A stretch of DNA of 64,000 nt from Moniliophthora roreri (Eukaryota; Basidiomycota; Agaricomycetes; Agaricales; Marasmiaceae), in NCBI GenBank assembly GCA_001466705.2, contig LATX02000207.1, positions 62,001 to 126,000 on the forward strand, read 5' to 3'. The notes beneath the pieces are model-generated. The model worked only from the letters and a program-made list of their open reading frames with translations, had not been told where the DNA came from and made no database searches. The position numbers were made by a program, and so were the translations under genes. The first letter of the stretch is position 1. Each line of letters opens with the position of its first letter. Of the stretch, positions 23,243-34,283 are shown piece after piece.

Positions 23243-25827
23243 TTATCCACTCGAATCGCCGAAGGCACCAGTATCCATTGGCTTGGCTGCACTCGAACGT
23301 TCAATGGTATCGTCCCTCCCAACCCCCTGCGCATTATCAACTCCCGTATGGCTAGAACCGTGATCTGCGGTATAGCCTTCCTGATTGTCCGTTGGCTGCC
23401 CCGCAATATCCACTCCAGACTCGTGGTCTTGGGCTATGTTGCCTGATGAACCATTAACGCGACTGCCTAACGAAAGAGTGTCGTTGATATCGACGTTGTG
23501 AGCGCTGAAGTTCTGTGGATGATGAGCGTGTCCTCCCTCCGACAGACCAACTCCACCGTTCGAAGTAACGATATCCAGGACCTCATTGTTATGGACCTGC
23601 ACATCTCTATTGGTCTCGATAGAGTATCGGACCGGATCTAGGTTCGGTAATGTAGGCAGATCATCCTTCCAATGTCGTGGAATTGGTGCAAAGTAGCCGG
23701 AAGGCAGATCTCCAACTTCTTGTGCTCTTTTAATCGCTTGGGGCCATGTAGAAACGATGGGAGGATAATGAAAAAGTCGTCGGGTAATGATCTCATTGTG
23801 AATGAAACGAATGAATGCCTGCCCACGTTTACTCGTCAACAATTCCGAAACACGACCTTGGCGGTTGATATGATTTGCAAGGGCTTTCACGAAAGTCCGT
23901 CGCTCGTCATTATGTCGTTTCTCGTCATACCCTGCGCATGGTTTCCAAGCTTGTTCGAAGAGTGATAGTAGTGTGAGGCTTTTTGCACGAACGGTCGAGT
24001 ATTCATGCGTCCACAATGCATCGACTACAGGGAACGGAATGACGAAACGAAGGCCGGCGGAATGCTGTAGATCTGTATTTTTAATTGAGTCAAAAAGCTG
24101 GTCGAGGTCATCATGTAGGAAGGGATCTGCAGCGGTCATGTTCACCCAGTACTGGTGGTGGAACAACAAGTTGATCCCCTCAGGTTGTTGAAGGACAGGA
24201 CGTCGAATGGTAGGGTTAAGCAAAGGGTCTGGATATGGATATCTAAGGCCATTCTCGACATCGTGCATCGAGACAGCCTTCCATATGATACGAACCCACC
24301 TGCCCAAAATAGCAGACACCGCTACAGAAGGAGGGATTGCTTCCAAGACATTTTGAAGATGCGGGATCATTGAAGGGCTATCACGGAACATCGTGACTGC
24401 CCATTCAAAAGCGCGCAGCTCATACACTCTCAGATTGAAAGATTCCCCAGGTAGCAAGACGTGCTGGTCAAACTGTCTGACTACCCAGAGATCAAAAGAA
24501 GACCAATCCGGGGCCGGCGACATGACGTGAGCCCATAAACCTCGAACTTTTTCACGAAGGAAGTCGTCGATCGCAGTGATTTTGAGTAGAGGATGAAGGA
24601 GTGCACTGGAGAGCCGGTATACCAACCATGCCTGAGGTGATTTATATGGACAGATGAATTGGTATGATAGCCGGTCGAAGTGTCTGGAATTGATGTCGCC
24701 CGTCTGATCCCTCGGAACCGCTAGAGTGGGCAACAGTGCTGTGAGGAAATACAATCCCGCACTGAGCGAGACCGCAACAAAGCAAATGGCAAATGGAACA
24801 CGATGTCGATTCCACAGTAAGTCCAACACACCGACGAAGAAGAGCAGAAGAGCGACTTCGAGAAGAATTGGAAGCGCCGACAAAAACGACGATACGCCCC
24901 ACTTCTCAAAACTGTCTCGGCGAAGCTGACGGAGTGCTAGAGCTTCTCCTGGTGTACGGGTTGTCGTGTCTCGCTGGTGTTCCCGCACCCACTGCTTGCA
25001 CAATAGGCCGAACAGCGCAGATGTGAGGCTGAGGATGAGGCTGAGGAACCAAAAGACATTGATACGGACCGACGATGCGTCTGGTTTGAATGGAGTAGGC
25101 TCGAAGGAGGTAGATTCTGAGCCGTTGACCTGCACTGAGACTAATTGCGTAAGGAGTGCAACCGTGGTGTCTGCGGGATCTTCTTCTAGCCATTGATATG
25201 ATTCAATCACGAATGCTGTGACGACAGCAGAAAAGAGACCGGCCTGAACATGGTCAGTATTAGTTGGTGAGATAGAGGACAAGTGAGCGACGTACGAAAA
25301 CGAGGAGGGTGTCGATATCATCTCGCCAGCCCTTGACCATATCCTCATCATGTCTAGCAACTTCCTTCAACATCCTTTCCCATGATTCTGTCCGCGTCGG
25401 CTTCTTTTCTTCATCTACGGTTTCGATCGGCTCCCCTGGTATTAGATAGGGGTCAGGGATATATGGCTAATGAATATGGCGCTCAGTGTCAATAATTGGA
25501 GTGAAAAGAACGATATTGCATACATCCTGCCAGGCAACCATTCGCAAGAACGACGCTGCCAGTTTTCGTTTTTGGTCTTCCTCGGCATTCTCTGTCAACA
25601 TGGGTGGGGATGGAGCGGCTTCTGGGACATTCGTAGGCTGAACATCACAATCAGCCTCAGTGCCAGTATTCAAGGAGATAATGAATCTCGAACCTCATTT
25701 CCTCGAACAGAATCAGCTTCTGAAGGCGGTAGTGAAATTTGAGTGGGGTTGGCGTTCTAAATAGCGTTCTTTGTTTCAGTGCCATCATTTGAGCAAACGA
25801 TGAGCGTACCTGGTCACCAGAAGACAT
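23243..25827 (-). CDS. DUF6535 membrane protein, copy 2, shortened at both ends
   Basis: Function unknown. The gene keeps an uninterrupted main exon (about 666 codons from AGLFSAVVTAFVIES) with the full set of hydrophobic segments: FWFLSLILSLTSALFGLL, LPILLEVALLLFFVGVL and CFVAVSLSAGLYFLTALL. Exon 1 is MSSGDQ at 25827. It is followed directly by one 63-nt exon (NANPTQISLPPSEADSVRG), then a variable exon (TNVPEAAPSPP..VAWQD), then YIPDPYLIPGEPIE..SWERMLKEV..GWRDDIDTLLVF. The two small exons 2 and 3 of copy 4 are missing, and the acceptor before SLPPSE has moved upstream. At the 3' end a small deletion makes the frame stop after MDTGAFGDSSG, so the last two exons are lost. Predicted length is about 790 residues. 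It may still be made, as the core is clean. Confidence 0.78.
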
Positions 25828-27155
25828 CCCAATTATCTGCTGGGAAAGGCGGTTCGAAAGAGGGTGTGTTAAGTTGGGCGCCTGAAAAATTTTTGTACCT
25901 TGACTAGCTTCAGAAGCAGAAGTTAGTGGTGGATATCGGTGTCCTTCATAATTGGCTTACTGAGAGTCTAGCTCGTTCTTGGTGGTCCCACAAACCGCTT
26001 GGGAGTTGAAAAGAACATGAGTGTTGGGACCAGAATGTAACATCCAGGTAACGCCCAGAATGCTTCAGCCCTCTCTCCCAATCCATCATTTGATGCATTT
26101 CCTCGAGTTCATCATTATTGACAATGACGGAGCCATGGAATCACTAATCAGGCCTTTCCTTTTGCCGCGACTCTGAAAACGAACACTAAAAAAAAAGCGC
26201 CATAACAGGAGAGAAGGTACCGATTCGTTTCCTCTGAATGAACAAGTACTTGAATTGGGTGATAGTCCCCTTTCCTGGAAATGGAACCGTATCAGAAGCC
26301 TAACGAGACTCGTGCTACCCTAGCTTACTACACGAGGTGCAGATTAAGGCATCTCGAGGTTTGACTATGACCGCCTCTCTAGATACTCTCTCTGTCTATA
26401 TCATTGACAGAGTCGCACCCGTTACCGCGTTCGTTGACTTGAAAGACTCGCCTCGAGTTGGGGGTGATGTACGTCCCTTCCCTTCTCTCTTCTCCCCTCT
26501 CCAACCTCGTAACTTACAACAGAAACTAGATGCTACGCATAAACTAATCGAGATCCCCACCGGCATGTTTTATACACTCCGTTAGCGTCAAACTTCGCAT
26601 TGTCACCTTCTGCAAGCTGAAGCCGATATTGGTGCGCTCTCTATTCCCTCTTGCTCCGAATGAACCGGCGGGAGGACCCAATAGCGGAATAGGTCAGTTG
26701 TGATGCATTACAGATAAGCGCGAGTACAGTATGTGTATCCTCCATTCTTTCCTTAGGCTTCTACCGCGTTCATCCCTGCTCATCCTGACCTGATCTTCTC
26801 CTTTACTCCGCCCAAGAAACTGTTCGACTCATGCAATTGGTTCTGAATGAAGATGGCGCGTGAAGAAACGGGATTCTATGGTACCACAATTAAGACAGGA
26901 ATTCAGGAATGAGCGAGAGAACACTACTATTGGGATGCGTGTAGCGTAACCCGTAATAAAATCAGATACATTCAGAAATCCCCAATATGTATCGATTTCT
27001 CATCTACTGGACCCGGAAAACGGCTATACTCGCATACAATGCTCCATCTGAACCACCAGTATCGATGCCAACTATACAGTATAACATTATATTTTGATCT
27101 TTACGGTGAATCAGGGTCGGGCCACTATTCAACATGTTCTCGATGATTTGAACTG
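25828..27155. other. Spacer between DUF6535 copies 2 and 3
   Basis: No intact gene. The promoter-proximal block of copies 1, 3 and 4 is only partly recognisable here (GGGCGCCTGAAAAATTTTTG near 25880). From about 26500 to 27000 the sequence matches the spacer upstream of copy 4's 3' end (30500-30990), so it belongs to the duplicated unit. An open stretch at 26337-26585 on the plus strand is not conserved as an open frame in that second spacer. Confidence 0.45.
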
Positions 27156-30151
27156 TCAGATATTCGTCGTCCGAGGCTGGGACCATGGCATCAGTCCACA
27201 AACCCAGCGGTAGAAAAGACGTAGAGGCTTACCTGTGGAAGTCTGTAGCTATCGCCATGAACCCCAACTTCATCTCCTTCAATCGAGTCGCCAAGTGTAC
27301 CGGTATCAAGCTTCTGCGCATTATCCTCGTCCAAGTCTTCCTGCTCGTGCGTTGGCTGCCCCATTGCGTTTACTCGAGGTCCTTGTCTAAGATCGTGGCA
27401 TCAGTCTACTCAGACATCTCAGCGGAAGACAATGAGGCTTACCTACGAAGGCTGTAACTGTCGCCACCAATATCTCTAACCTTTTCACGCTGCCTACTTG
27501 AATTGCCAAGTATACTAATGTCCGTTCGCTCACTCGGATCTGGATCCCTCATGCTATCGTTCTTCACAAGCTTTTGGGTGTTATCCTCGTGAACTTCTCC
27601 AGACTTACGACCTGCGATATCAATCATCTCGTCCGGTGAATTCGCGATACGACTCCCTAGGACATGTAAACGATGAGTGAGACCTTCCCACGGATCAGCT
27701 CCAATAGCATCTCCATGTTCGTTCGAAGTCACGATACTCAATACCTCATCGTCATAAATCTGAACATCTCGATCTGTTTCCATAGAGTATCGGATGGGAT
27801 CTAGGTTTGACAAAGTTGGCAGATCATCCATCGAACCAGGAATTCGTGCAAAGTAGTCAGAAGGCAGGCTCCCAACTTCTTGTGCCCTGTTGATCGCTTG
27901 AGACCATGTGCCATAGATAGGATAGTAACCGAGGAGTCGCCGGGTAATGGCTTCGTTGTGAATGAAGCGAATGAATCCCTGCCCGCGTTTACTCGTCAAC
28001 AATGCCGAAACACGATCTGTGCGGTTGATATGGTTCGTAAGGACTCCCATGAAAGCCCATCGCTCGACATTATGTTGCTCCTCATCATACCCTGGGCATG
28101 ATTTCCAAGATTCCTCGAAGAGTGATAGTAGTGCGAGACTCTTCATACGAACGGCTGGGTTTTCATGCGTCCACAATGCGTCGACTATGGAGAACGGGAT
28201 GACGAAACGGAGGCCGGTAGAATACTGTAGATCTGCGTTTTTCATTGAATCAATGAGCCCATGATAATCTGGGAAGGGAAGTGCAGCAGTCTTCACCCAG
28301 TGCTGGTGGTGGAACAACAAATTGATCCCCTCAGGTTGTTGAAGGACAGGATGTCGAATGGTAGGGTTAGGATAATGAGGTTCCCACGGCGTTGGATCTG
28401 GATTTCTGAGGACATACTCGACATCGTGCATCGAGACGGCCTTCCACATCGTACGATCCCACCTGCCCAAAATAGCAGACACCGCCACGGAAGGAGGGAT
28501 TATTTCCAAGACATTTTGAAGATGCGGGATTATTGAAGGGCTATCACGGAACATCATGACTGCCCATTCAAAAGCGCGCAGCTCATACACTTTCAGATTG
28601 AAAGAGTCCCAAGGTAGCGAGACGTACTGGTCAAACTGTCTGACTACCCAGAGGTCAAAGGAAGACCAATCTGAGGCCGGTGACTCGATGTGATCCCAAA
28701 AGCGTCGAGCGTTTTCGCGGAGGAAGTCGTTGATAGCCGGAATTTTGAGTAGAGGACGTAGGATCATGCTGGAGAGCCGGTATACCAACCACGCCTGAGG
28801 TGATTTGTATGGACAGATGAATTGGTATGACAGCCGGTTGAATTGTCCATTTCTGATGTCGTCTGTCTGATCCCTCGGCACCATTAGGGTGGGTAATAGC
28901 GCAGTGAGGAAATACAATCCCGCACTGAACGAGATTGCAACAAGGCAAACCACAAATGGAACACGATGTCGGTTCCACAGTAGATCCAACACGCCAACAA
29001 AGAAGAATAGCAGAGCGACCTCGAGAAGGATAGGCAGCGCTGACAGGAATGACGACACTCCCCACTTTTCAAAACTGTCTCTGCGAAGCTGACGGAGTGC
29101 TAGAGCTTCTCCTGGTGTTCGCGTTGTTGTGTCTCGTTGATGCTCTCGTACCCACTGCTTGCACAGCAGGCCAAAGAGTGCAGACGTGAGGCTGAGGATG
29201 AGACTAAGGAACCAAAATACGTTGATGCGGATTGATGATGCATCTGGTTTGAATTGGGTGGGCTCGAAGGAGGCGGATTGTGAACCATTGACCTGCACTG
29301 AGACTAGCTGCATAAGGAGTGTAACTGTGGTGTCTGCAGGATCTTCGTCTAGCCATTGGTATGATTCAATCACGAATGCTGTTACGACAGCAGAAAAGAG
29401 ACCGGCCTAGAGGTGCATCAGTATTAGGTGACAAGATAGAGATCAAAAGAACACACGAAAACTAGGAGCGTGTCGATATCATCTCGCCAACCCTTGACCA
29501 TATCTTCGTCATGTCTGGAAACCTCCTTTAACATCCTCTCCCATGACTCTGTACGTGTCGGTTTCTTTTCTTCGTCTATGTTTTCTGTCGCCTTTGTCGG
29601 CATCGGGCGAGGATTCGGGATATATGGCTAATGGGGAGGCGTTCAGTGTCTGTATTTGGAATGGCAAGGATGATATTCTGTACATCGTGCTCAGCAACCT
29701 CTTGCAAAAATTCCTCCTCCCTCATCGCTTTCAAATGTTCCTCCAGCGTCATAGTTGGGAACGGAGCAGCTTCCGGGATGTTCATAGACTGAAGATCCAA
29801 GTCAGCCTCAGTGCCAGCATTCAAAGAGACTATTGTATCTCAAACCTCATTTTCTCGAACCGATCCAGCTTCAGAAGGCGGCAATGGAATCTGTACGGAA
29901 TTGACTAAGAGTCCTTCATCTAAAAGCAGGGCGTTACTTCATACTTGAGTAGGATCCATGGATTCCTGATGGTAAATAAGCATGACAGCTATTCCCATTA
30001 GAATCAGTTGAGACACACCTGATTTCCCGACCTCCCAGTGATGCTCGTACATGGAGACGAAGAACGATTCGCAGTCTAAATAAAAAACAGAGCTCAGTAT
30101 GTTATGGACCCATCATAACAGTAGCCAGCATACCATGTCCCCAGAAGACAT
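27156..30151 (-). CDS. DUF6535 membrane protein, copy 3
   Basis: Function unknown. Starts MSSGDM at 30151, followed by exon 2 (TANRSSSPCTSITGRSGNQ), exon 3 (ESMDPTQ), exon 4 (IPLPPSEAGSVRENE), a variable exon (SMNIPEAAPFPTMTLEEHLK, ending EVAEHD), the YIPNPRPMP..GWRDDIDTLLVF exon and the long membrane exon ending at about 27441. All donors and acceptors are GT..AG and in phase. Exon 8 (QGPRVNAMGQPTHEQED..) has one extra base at its end relative to copy 4, giving CTTCCACAG instead of TTTCACAG. The last exon is therefore read in another frame and stops at 27156 instead of about 27125. The four-to-five helix core is intact and almost identical to copy 4. Likely expressed. Confidence 0.8.
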
Positions 30152-30235
30152 CGCAAGGATCTGGTAGACAAAGTGGTTTGAAAGAGGGTTCCTTGTGCTT
30201 GATGCATGGTGGTGACAGCGACTGACAGCCTGTAC

Positions 30236-30275
30236 GCTGGAAAATGCCGCTGCGGTTTTTGGACGCCCGAGGTAT
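30236..30275 (-). promoter_or_regulatory. Conserved promoter-proximal block, DUF6535 copy 3
   Basis: About 85 bp upstream of the start codon. GGAAAATGCCGCTGCGG followed by TTTTTGGACGCCCGAGGTAT is nearly identical to copy 4 and similar to copy 1. Confidence 0.55.
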
Positions 30276-31057
30276 CTCGGATGGTGGATAATCGGAAACA
30301 GGCTTCGGCGTAACCCCCTAACCCTGAAAATGAACACCGACTACATCAGTAAACGGATGATCGACCTCGTTTCCACAAACGAGTGCTTATTGGGTTATCA
30401 CTTTCATTACTACTGATAAGAGAAACCATGTCAGAACGAGATTCGCGCAACGTTTACGACATTATCCCTGCTAAACTTTCTCTCCGAGCCATGACTTGCA
30501 ACGTGAAACCATGCAAACTAATCGAAATCCGCACCGATATGTGACAAGCTTCGTATTGCCATCAACATAAAATGTTGCCCCGCCTCTTTTTTCGCAATTC
30601 AAAGGCGTTATTGGCACTCTCCTGTTCGTTCTACTCCAAACTGGATGTCAACGAGGTACTTACACAGAAGGACATGATGGCAGTATGCAGGATAGTCACA
30701 TCATAGATGAGCAGGAGCATGGTGAGTGGCACCTCTCTTTTTTGAATGTGACCCGATTTTGCTTTCCAAAAGCCCTGACTTGCCCTCAGCTCCTACAAAT
30801 GGCGTTGACTGAAGATAGCGCGCCAAAGAACAGAACTTGTGACAAGACCCACCAAGTGCGAGCGGAATCTGAACACCGCACTTCCAAATTATTACGAGCC
30901 TCTAGTCAGATGTGTGTAGTAGCGTAACCTGCAATAAATAATTAGATACATTCATAAATGCCCCAATAACTGCTTAAACATATCCACTTGACTGCTATGC
31001 TAACGTACGACGCTAACGTACACTATGCTACTTTAGATCGGCCTTTATTGTCAATCA
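30276..31057. other. Spacer between DUF6535 copies 3 and 4
   Basis: No intact gene. This is the second example of the spacer sequence also found at 26500-27000. The short open frames differ between the two, which speaks against a gene. Confidence 0.45.
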
Positions 31058-34000
31058 CTATTCAGCACGTTCTCGATGATTCAAACTGTCAGATACTTGT
31101 CGCCTGAGGCTGGAATCACGGCGTCAGTCTACAAACATCCCAGCAGCGAAAAAGACATAGAGGCTTACCTGTGAAATCTGTAGCTATCGCCATTGGCATG
31201 AACCTCAACTTTGTCGCCCTGTTCAATCGGGTTGCCAAGTGTACCGGTATCAATTCCAAGCCTCCGCACATTATCCTCGTCCAAGTCTTCCTGATCGTGC
31301 GTTGGCCGCCCCATAGTATCCACTCGAGATCCTTGTCTGACATCATGGCATCAGTCTATCCGAATATCCTAGCGGAAAACAACGACACTTACCTGCGAAG
31401 GCCATAACCGTCACCACCAATATCCCCAACTTCATCACCCTGTCTACTCGAATCGTCAAGTATACTAGTATCCATTCGCTGATGCGGACCCAAATCCTTC
31501 GTGCTATCGTCCCTCCCAAGATGCTGCGCGTTACCCTCATGGTCTTCTCCAGACTCACCACTTGTGATCTCGATCATCTCGTTCGGTGAATCAGCAAAAC
31601 GATCCCCTTGAGTAGTGTTGTCATTGATATCGTTATGGGTGGCTCTCGAGAAGAAGGATAGCCAACGACGGGTTACAAGCCATGCACCAAAGTTGTGTAA
31701 ACGATGAATGAGACGTCCCTCCAACGGACCAACCCCTGGGGTGTCTTCCATCTCATTTGATGTAACAATATCCAACACCCCATCGTTATCTCGTTCAGTC
31801 TCTAAAGAATATCGGACGGGATCTAGGTTTGGTAACGTTGGCAGAGCAAAGTAGTCAGAAGGCAAGCCTCCAACTTCTTGTGCCCTCTCGACCGCTTGAG
31901 ACCATTTGCCCCAAAAAAAACGGAAAAAAAGTCGTCGTGTGATGGCGTCGTCATGAATGAAACGAATGAATGTCTGCCCACGTTTACTCGTCAACAATGC
32001 CGAAACACGATCTTCACGGTTGATATGATCTGCGAGGGTTTCCATGAAAACACATCGCTCGTTATCATGGCGTTCCTCATCATACCCTGGGCATGGTTTC
32101 CACGATTCCTCAAAGAGTGAGAGTAGTGCGAGACTCTTTGTGCAAATGGGTGGGTATCCATGTGCCCACAGTGCGTCGACTACAGAGAACGGGATGACGA
32201 AACGGAGGCCAGTGGAATGCTGTAGATATGCACGTTTTATTGAACCAATGAGCTGGTCGAAGACATCATCATCTAGGAAGGGATCTGCAGCTATCTTCGC
32301 CCAATACTGGTGGTGGAACAACAAGTTGACTCCCTCGGGTTGTTGAAGGACAGGATGTCGAATGGTAGAGTTAGGACAAGGAGGTTCCCAGGGGGATGGA
32401 TCTGGATTTCTGAGGACATCCTCGACATCGTGCATCGAGACAGCCCTCCATATTGCACGATCCCACCTCCCCAAGATAGCAGACATCGCCACGGAAGGAG
32501 GGATTGTTGCCAAGACATTTTGAAGATGTGGGATCATTGAAGGGCTATCACGGAACATCGTGACTGCCCATTCAAAAGCGCGCAGCTCATACACTTTCAA
32601 ATCGAAAGAGCCCCCAAAAGCAGGTAGCCGGACGTGCTGGTCAAATTGTCTGACTACCCAGAGGTCGAAAGAAGACCAATCTGAGGCCGGCGACATAACG
32701 TGATCCCATAAACCTCGAGCTTTTTCATGGAGGAAGTCGTTGATAGCTGGGATTTCGAGTAGAGGACGAAGGATTATGCTCGAGAGCCGGTATACCAACC
32801 ACGCCTGAGGTGATTTGTATGGACAGACGAATTGGTACGACAGCTGGTTGAATTGTCCATCTTCAATGTCGTCCGTCTGATCCCTCGGCACCATCAGGGT
32901 GGGTAATAGCGCAGTGAGGAAATACAATCCCGCGCTGAATGAGATTGCAACAAAGCAAACGACAAATGGAACACGATGTCGGTTCCACAGTAGATCCAAC
33001 ACACCAACAAAGAAGAATAGCAGAGCGACCTCGAGAAGGATAGGCAGCGCTGACAGGAACGACGACACTCCCCACTTTTCGAAACTGTCTCTGCGAAGCT
33101 GACGGAGTGCTAGAGCTTCTCCTGGTGTTCGCGTTGTCGTGTCTCGTTGGTGCTCTCGTACCCACTGCTTGCACAGCAGGCCGAAGAGTGCAGACGTGAG
33201 GCTGAGGATGAGACTGAGGAACCAAAATACGTTGATGCGGATTGACGATGCGTCTGGTTTGAATTGGGTGGGCTCGAAGGAAGCGGATTGTGAACCGTTG
33301 ACCTGCACTGAGACTAGCTGCATAAGGAGTGTAACTGTGGTGTCTGCGGGATCTTCGTCTAGCCATTGGTATGATTCAATCACGAATGCTGTTACGACAG
33401 CAGAAAAGAGACCGGCCTAGAGGTGCATCAGTATTAGGTGATGGGATAGAGAGCAAGTGAACGTACGAAAACTAGGAGCGTGTCGATATCATCTCGCCAA
33501 CCTTTGACCATGTCCTCATCATGTCTAGAAACTTCCTTCAACATTCTCTCCCATGACTCTGTACGTGTCGGTTTCTTTTTTTCATCTACGTTTTCCGTCA
33601 TCTCTGTCGGCTTTGTCGGCATCTGGCGAGTTGGGATATATGGCTAATGGGGAGGCGCTCAGTGTCTGTATTTGGAATGAAAAGGATGATATTCCGTACA
33701 TCGTGCTCAGCAACCTTTCGCAAAAATCTCTTTGCCTCTTCCACTTTCCAAAATTCCTCCCACATCCTAATCGAGAATGGAATAGATTCCTGGGTATTCA
33801 TAGACTGAAGATCCAAGTCAGCCTCAGTGGCAGCATATAAGGAGATGACTGTATCTCGAACCTCATTTGAACCAGTTTCTGAAGGCGGCAGTGGAACCTG
33901 TATGGAATTGACTAAGAGTCTTCGCCTAAAAGGAGGGCGTTATTTCATACATGAGTAGGATCCACGTATTCCTAGTGGTAATTGAGCACTATAGCTATTC

Positions 34001-34160
34001 CCAGTAGAATCAGCGAAACACACCTGGCTTCCCGATGTCCCAGCGATGCTCGCACGTGGAGACGAAGAACGACTCGCAGTCTAAATAAAAAAAAGCCAGA
34101 GCTCAGTATATTTTGTACCTTGCACAGAAGTAATCAGCGTACTGGTTCCCCAGAAGACAT
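31058..34160 (-). CDS. DUF6535 membrane protein, copy 4 (complete reference copy)
   Basis: Function unknown; a basidiomycete-specific membrane family. Nine exons (34160-34143, 34080-34024, 33971-33951, 33897-33862, 33804-33700, 33643-33467, 33416-31393, 31336-31169, 31109-31058) join in phase to 885 residues. The N-terminal ~138 residues are soluble and assembled from five small exons, ending SWERMLKEV and GWRDDIDTLLVF. From residue 139 come the first helix (AGLFSAVVTAFVIESY), a helical hairpin (FWFLSLILSLTSALFGLLCK) and the EHQRDTTTRTPGEALALRQL linker. Two more hydrophobic segments follow (LPILLEVALLFFFVGVL and FVAISFSAGLYFLTALL), then about 600 soluble residues with helical repeats such as YELRAFEWAVTMF, FVIPFSVVDALW and LLTSKRGQTFIRFIH. 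The Asp/Gly-rich tail is made of two similar modules, exon 8 being a copy of the end of exon 7. No stop, all sites GT..AG. Confidence 0.87.
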
Positions 34161-34237
34161 CACAACGATCTGCTAGACGAAGTGATTCGAAAGAGGGCTC
34201 GTGCTTCTGAAATCTGATGCATGATGACAGCCTGCAC

Positions 34238-34283
34238 GCTGGAAAATGCCGCTGCGGTTTTTGGACGCCCGAGGTATTTTTGT
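34238..34283 (-). promoter_or_regulatory. Conserved promoter-proximal block, DUF6535 copy 4
   Basis: About 80 bp upstream of the start codon: GGAAAATGCCGCTGCGG, TTTTTGGACGCCCGAGG, TATTTTTGTAG. It is shared with copies 1 and 3 and, in decayed form, with the relic near 61.66-61.70 kb. Confidence 0.55.

Larger units (their letters stand above)
16527..34283 (-). repeat. Tandem array of four DUF6535 genes
   Basis: Four paralogues in head-to-tail order on the minus strand start at 19412, 25827, 30151 and 34160. Copies 3 and 4 are the closest pair and their units are about 4 kb apart. Similarity continues into the spacers: both 26500-27000 and 30500-30990 have the words AACTAATCGA and the TAGCGTAACC..GATACATTCA end. 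The gap between copies 1 and 2 is longer because it holds an oxidoreductase relic and a secreted-protein gene. A fifth, decayed 5' end lies at 61.4-61.7 kb. Confidence 0.85.

Noticed and set aside
24642..25193. Overlapping plus- and minus-strand open frames across the first membrane exon of the DUF6535 genes
   Set aside because: The same shadows recur in every copy because the true exon is conserved; they have no start context and are explained by the codon pattern of the real gene.
25745..25765. Apparent conservation of the word PTQ between copy 2 and exon 3 of copies 1 and 3
   Set aside because: Nucleotide comparison shows the copy 2 bases match the intron end before exon 4 in the other copies, so the shared word is a coincidence and not a fused exon.
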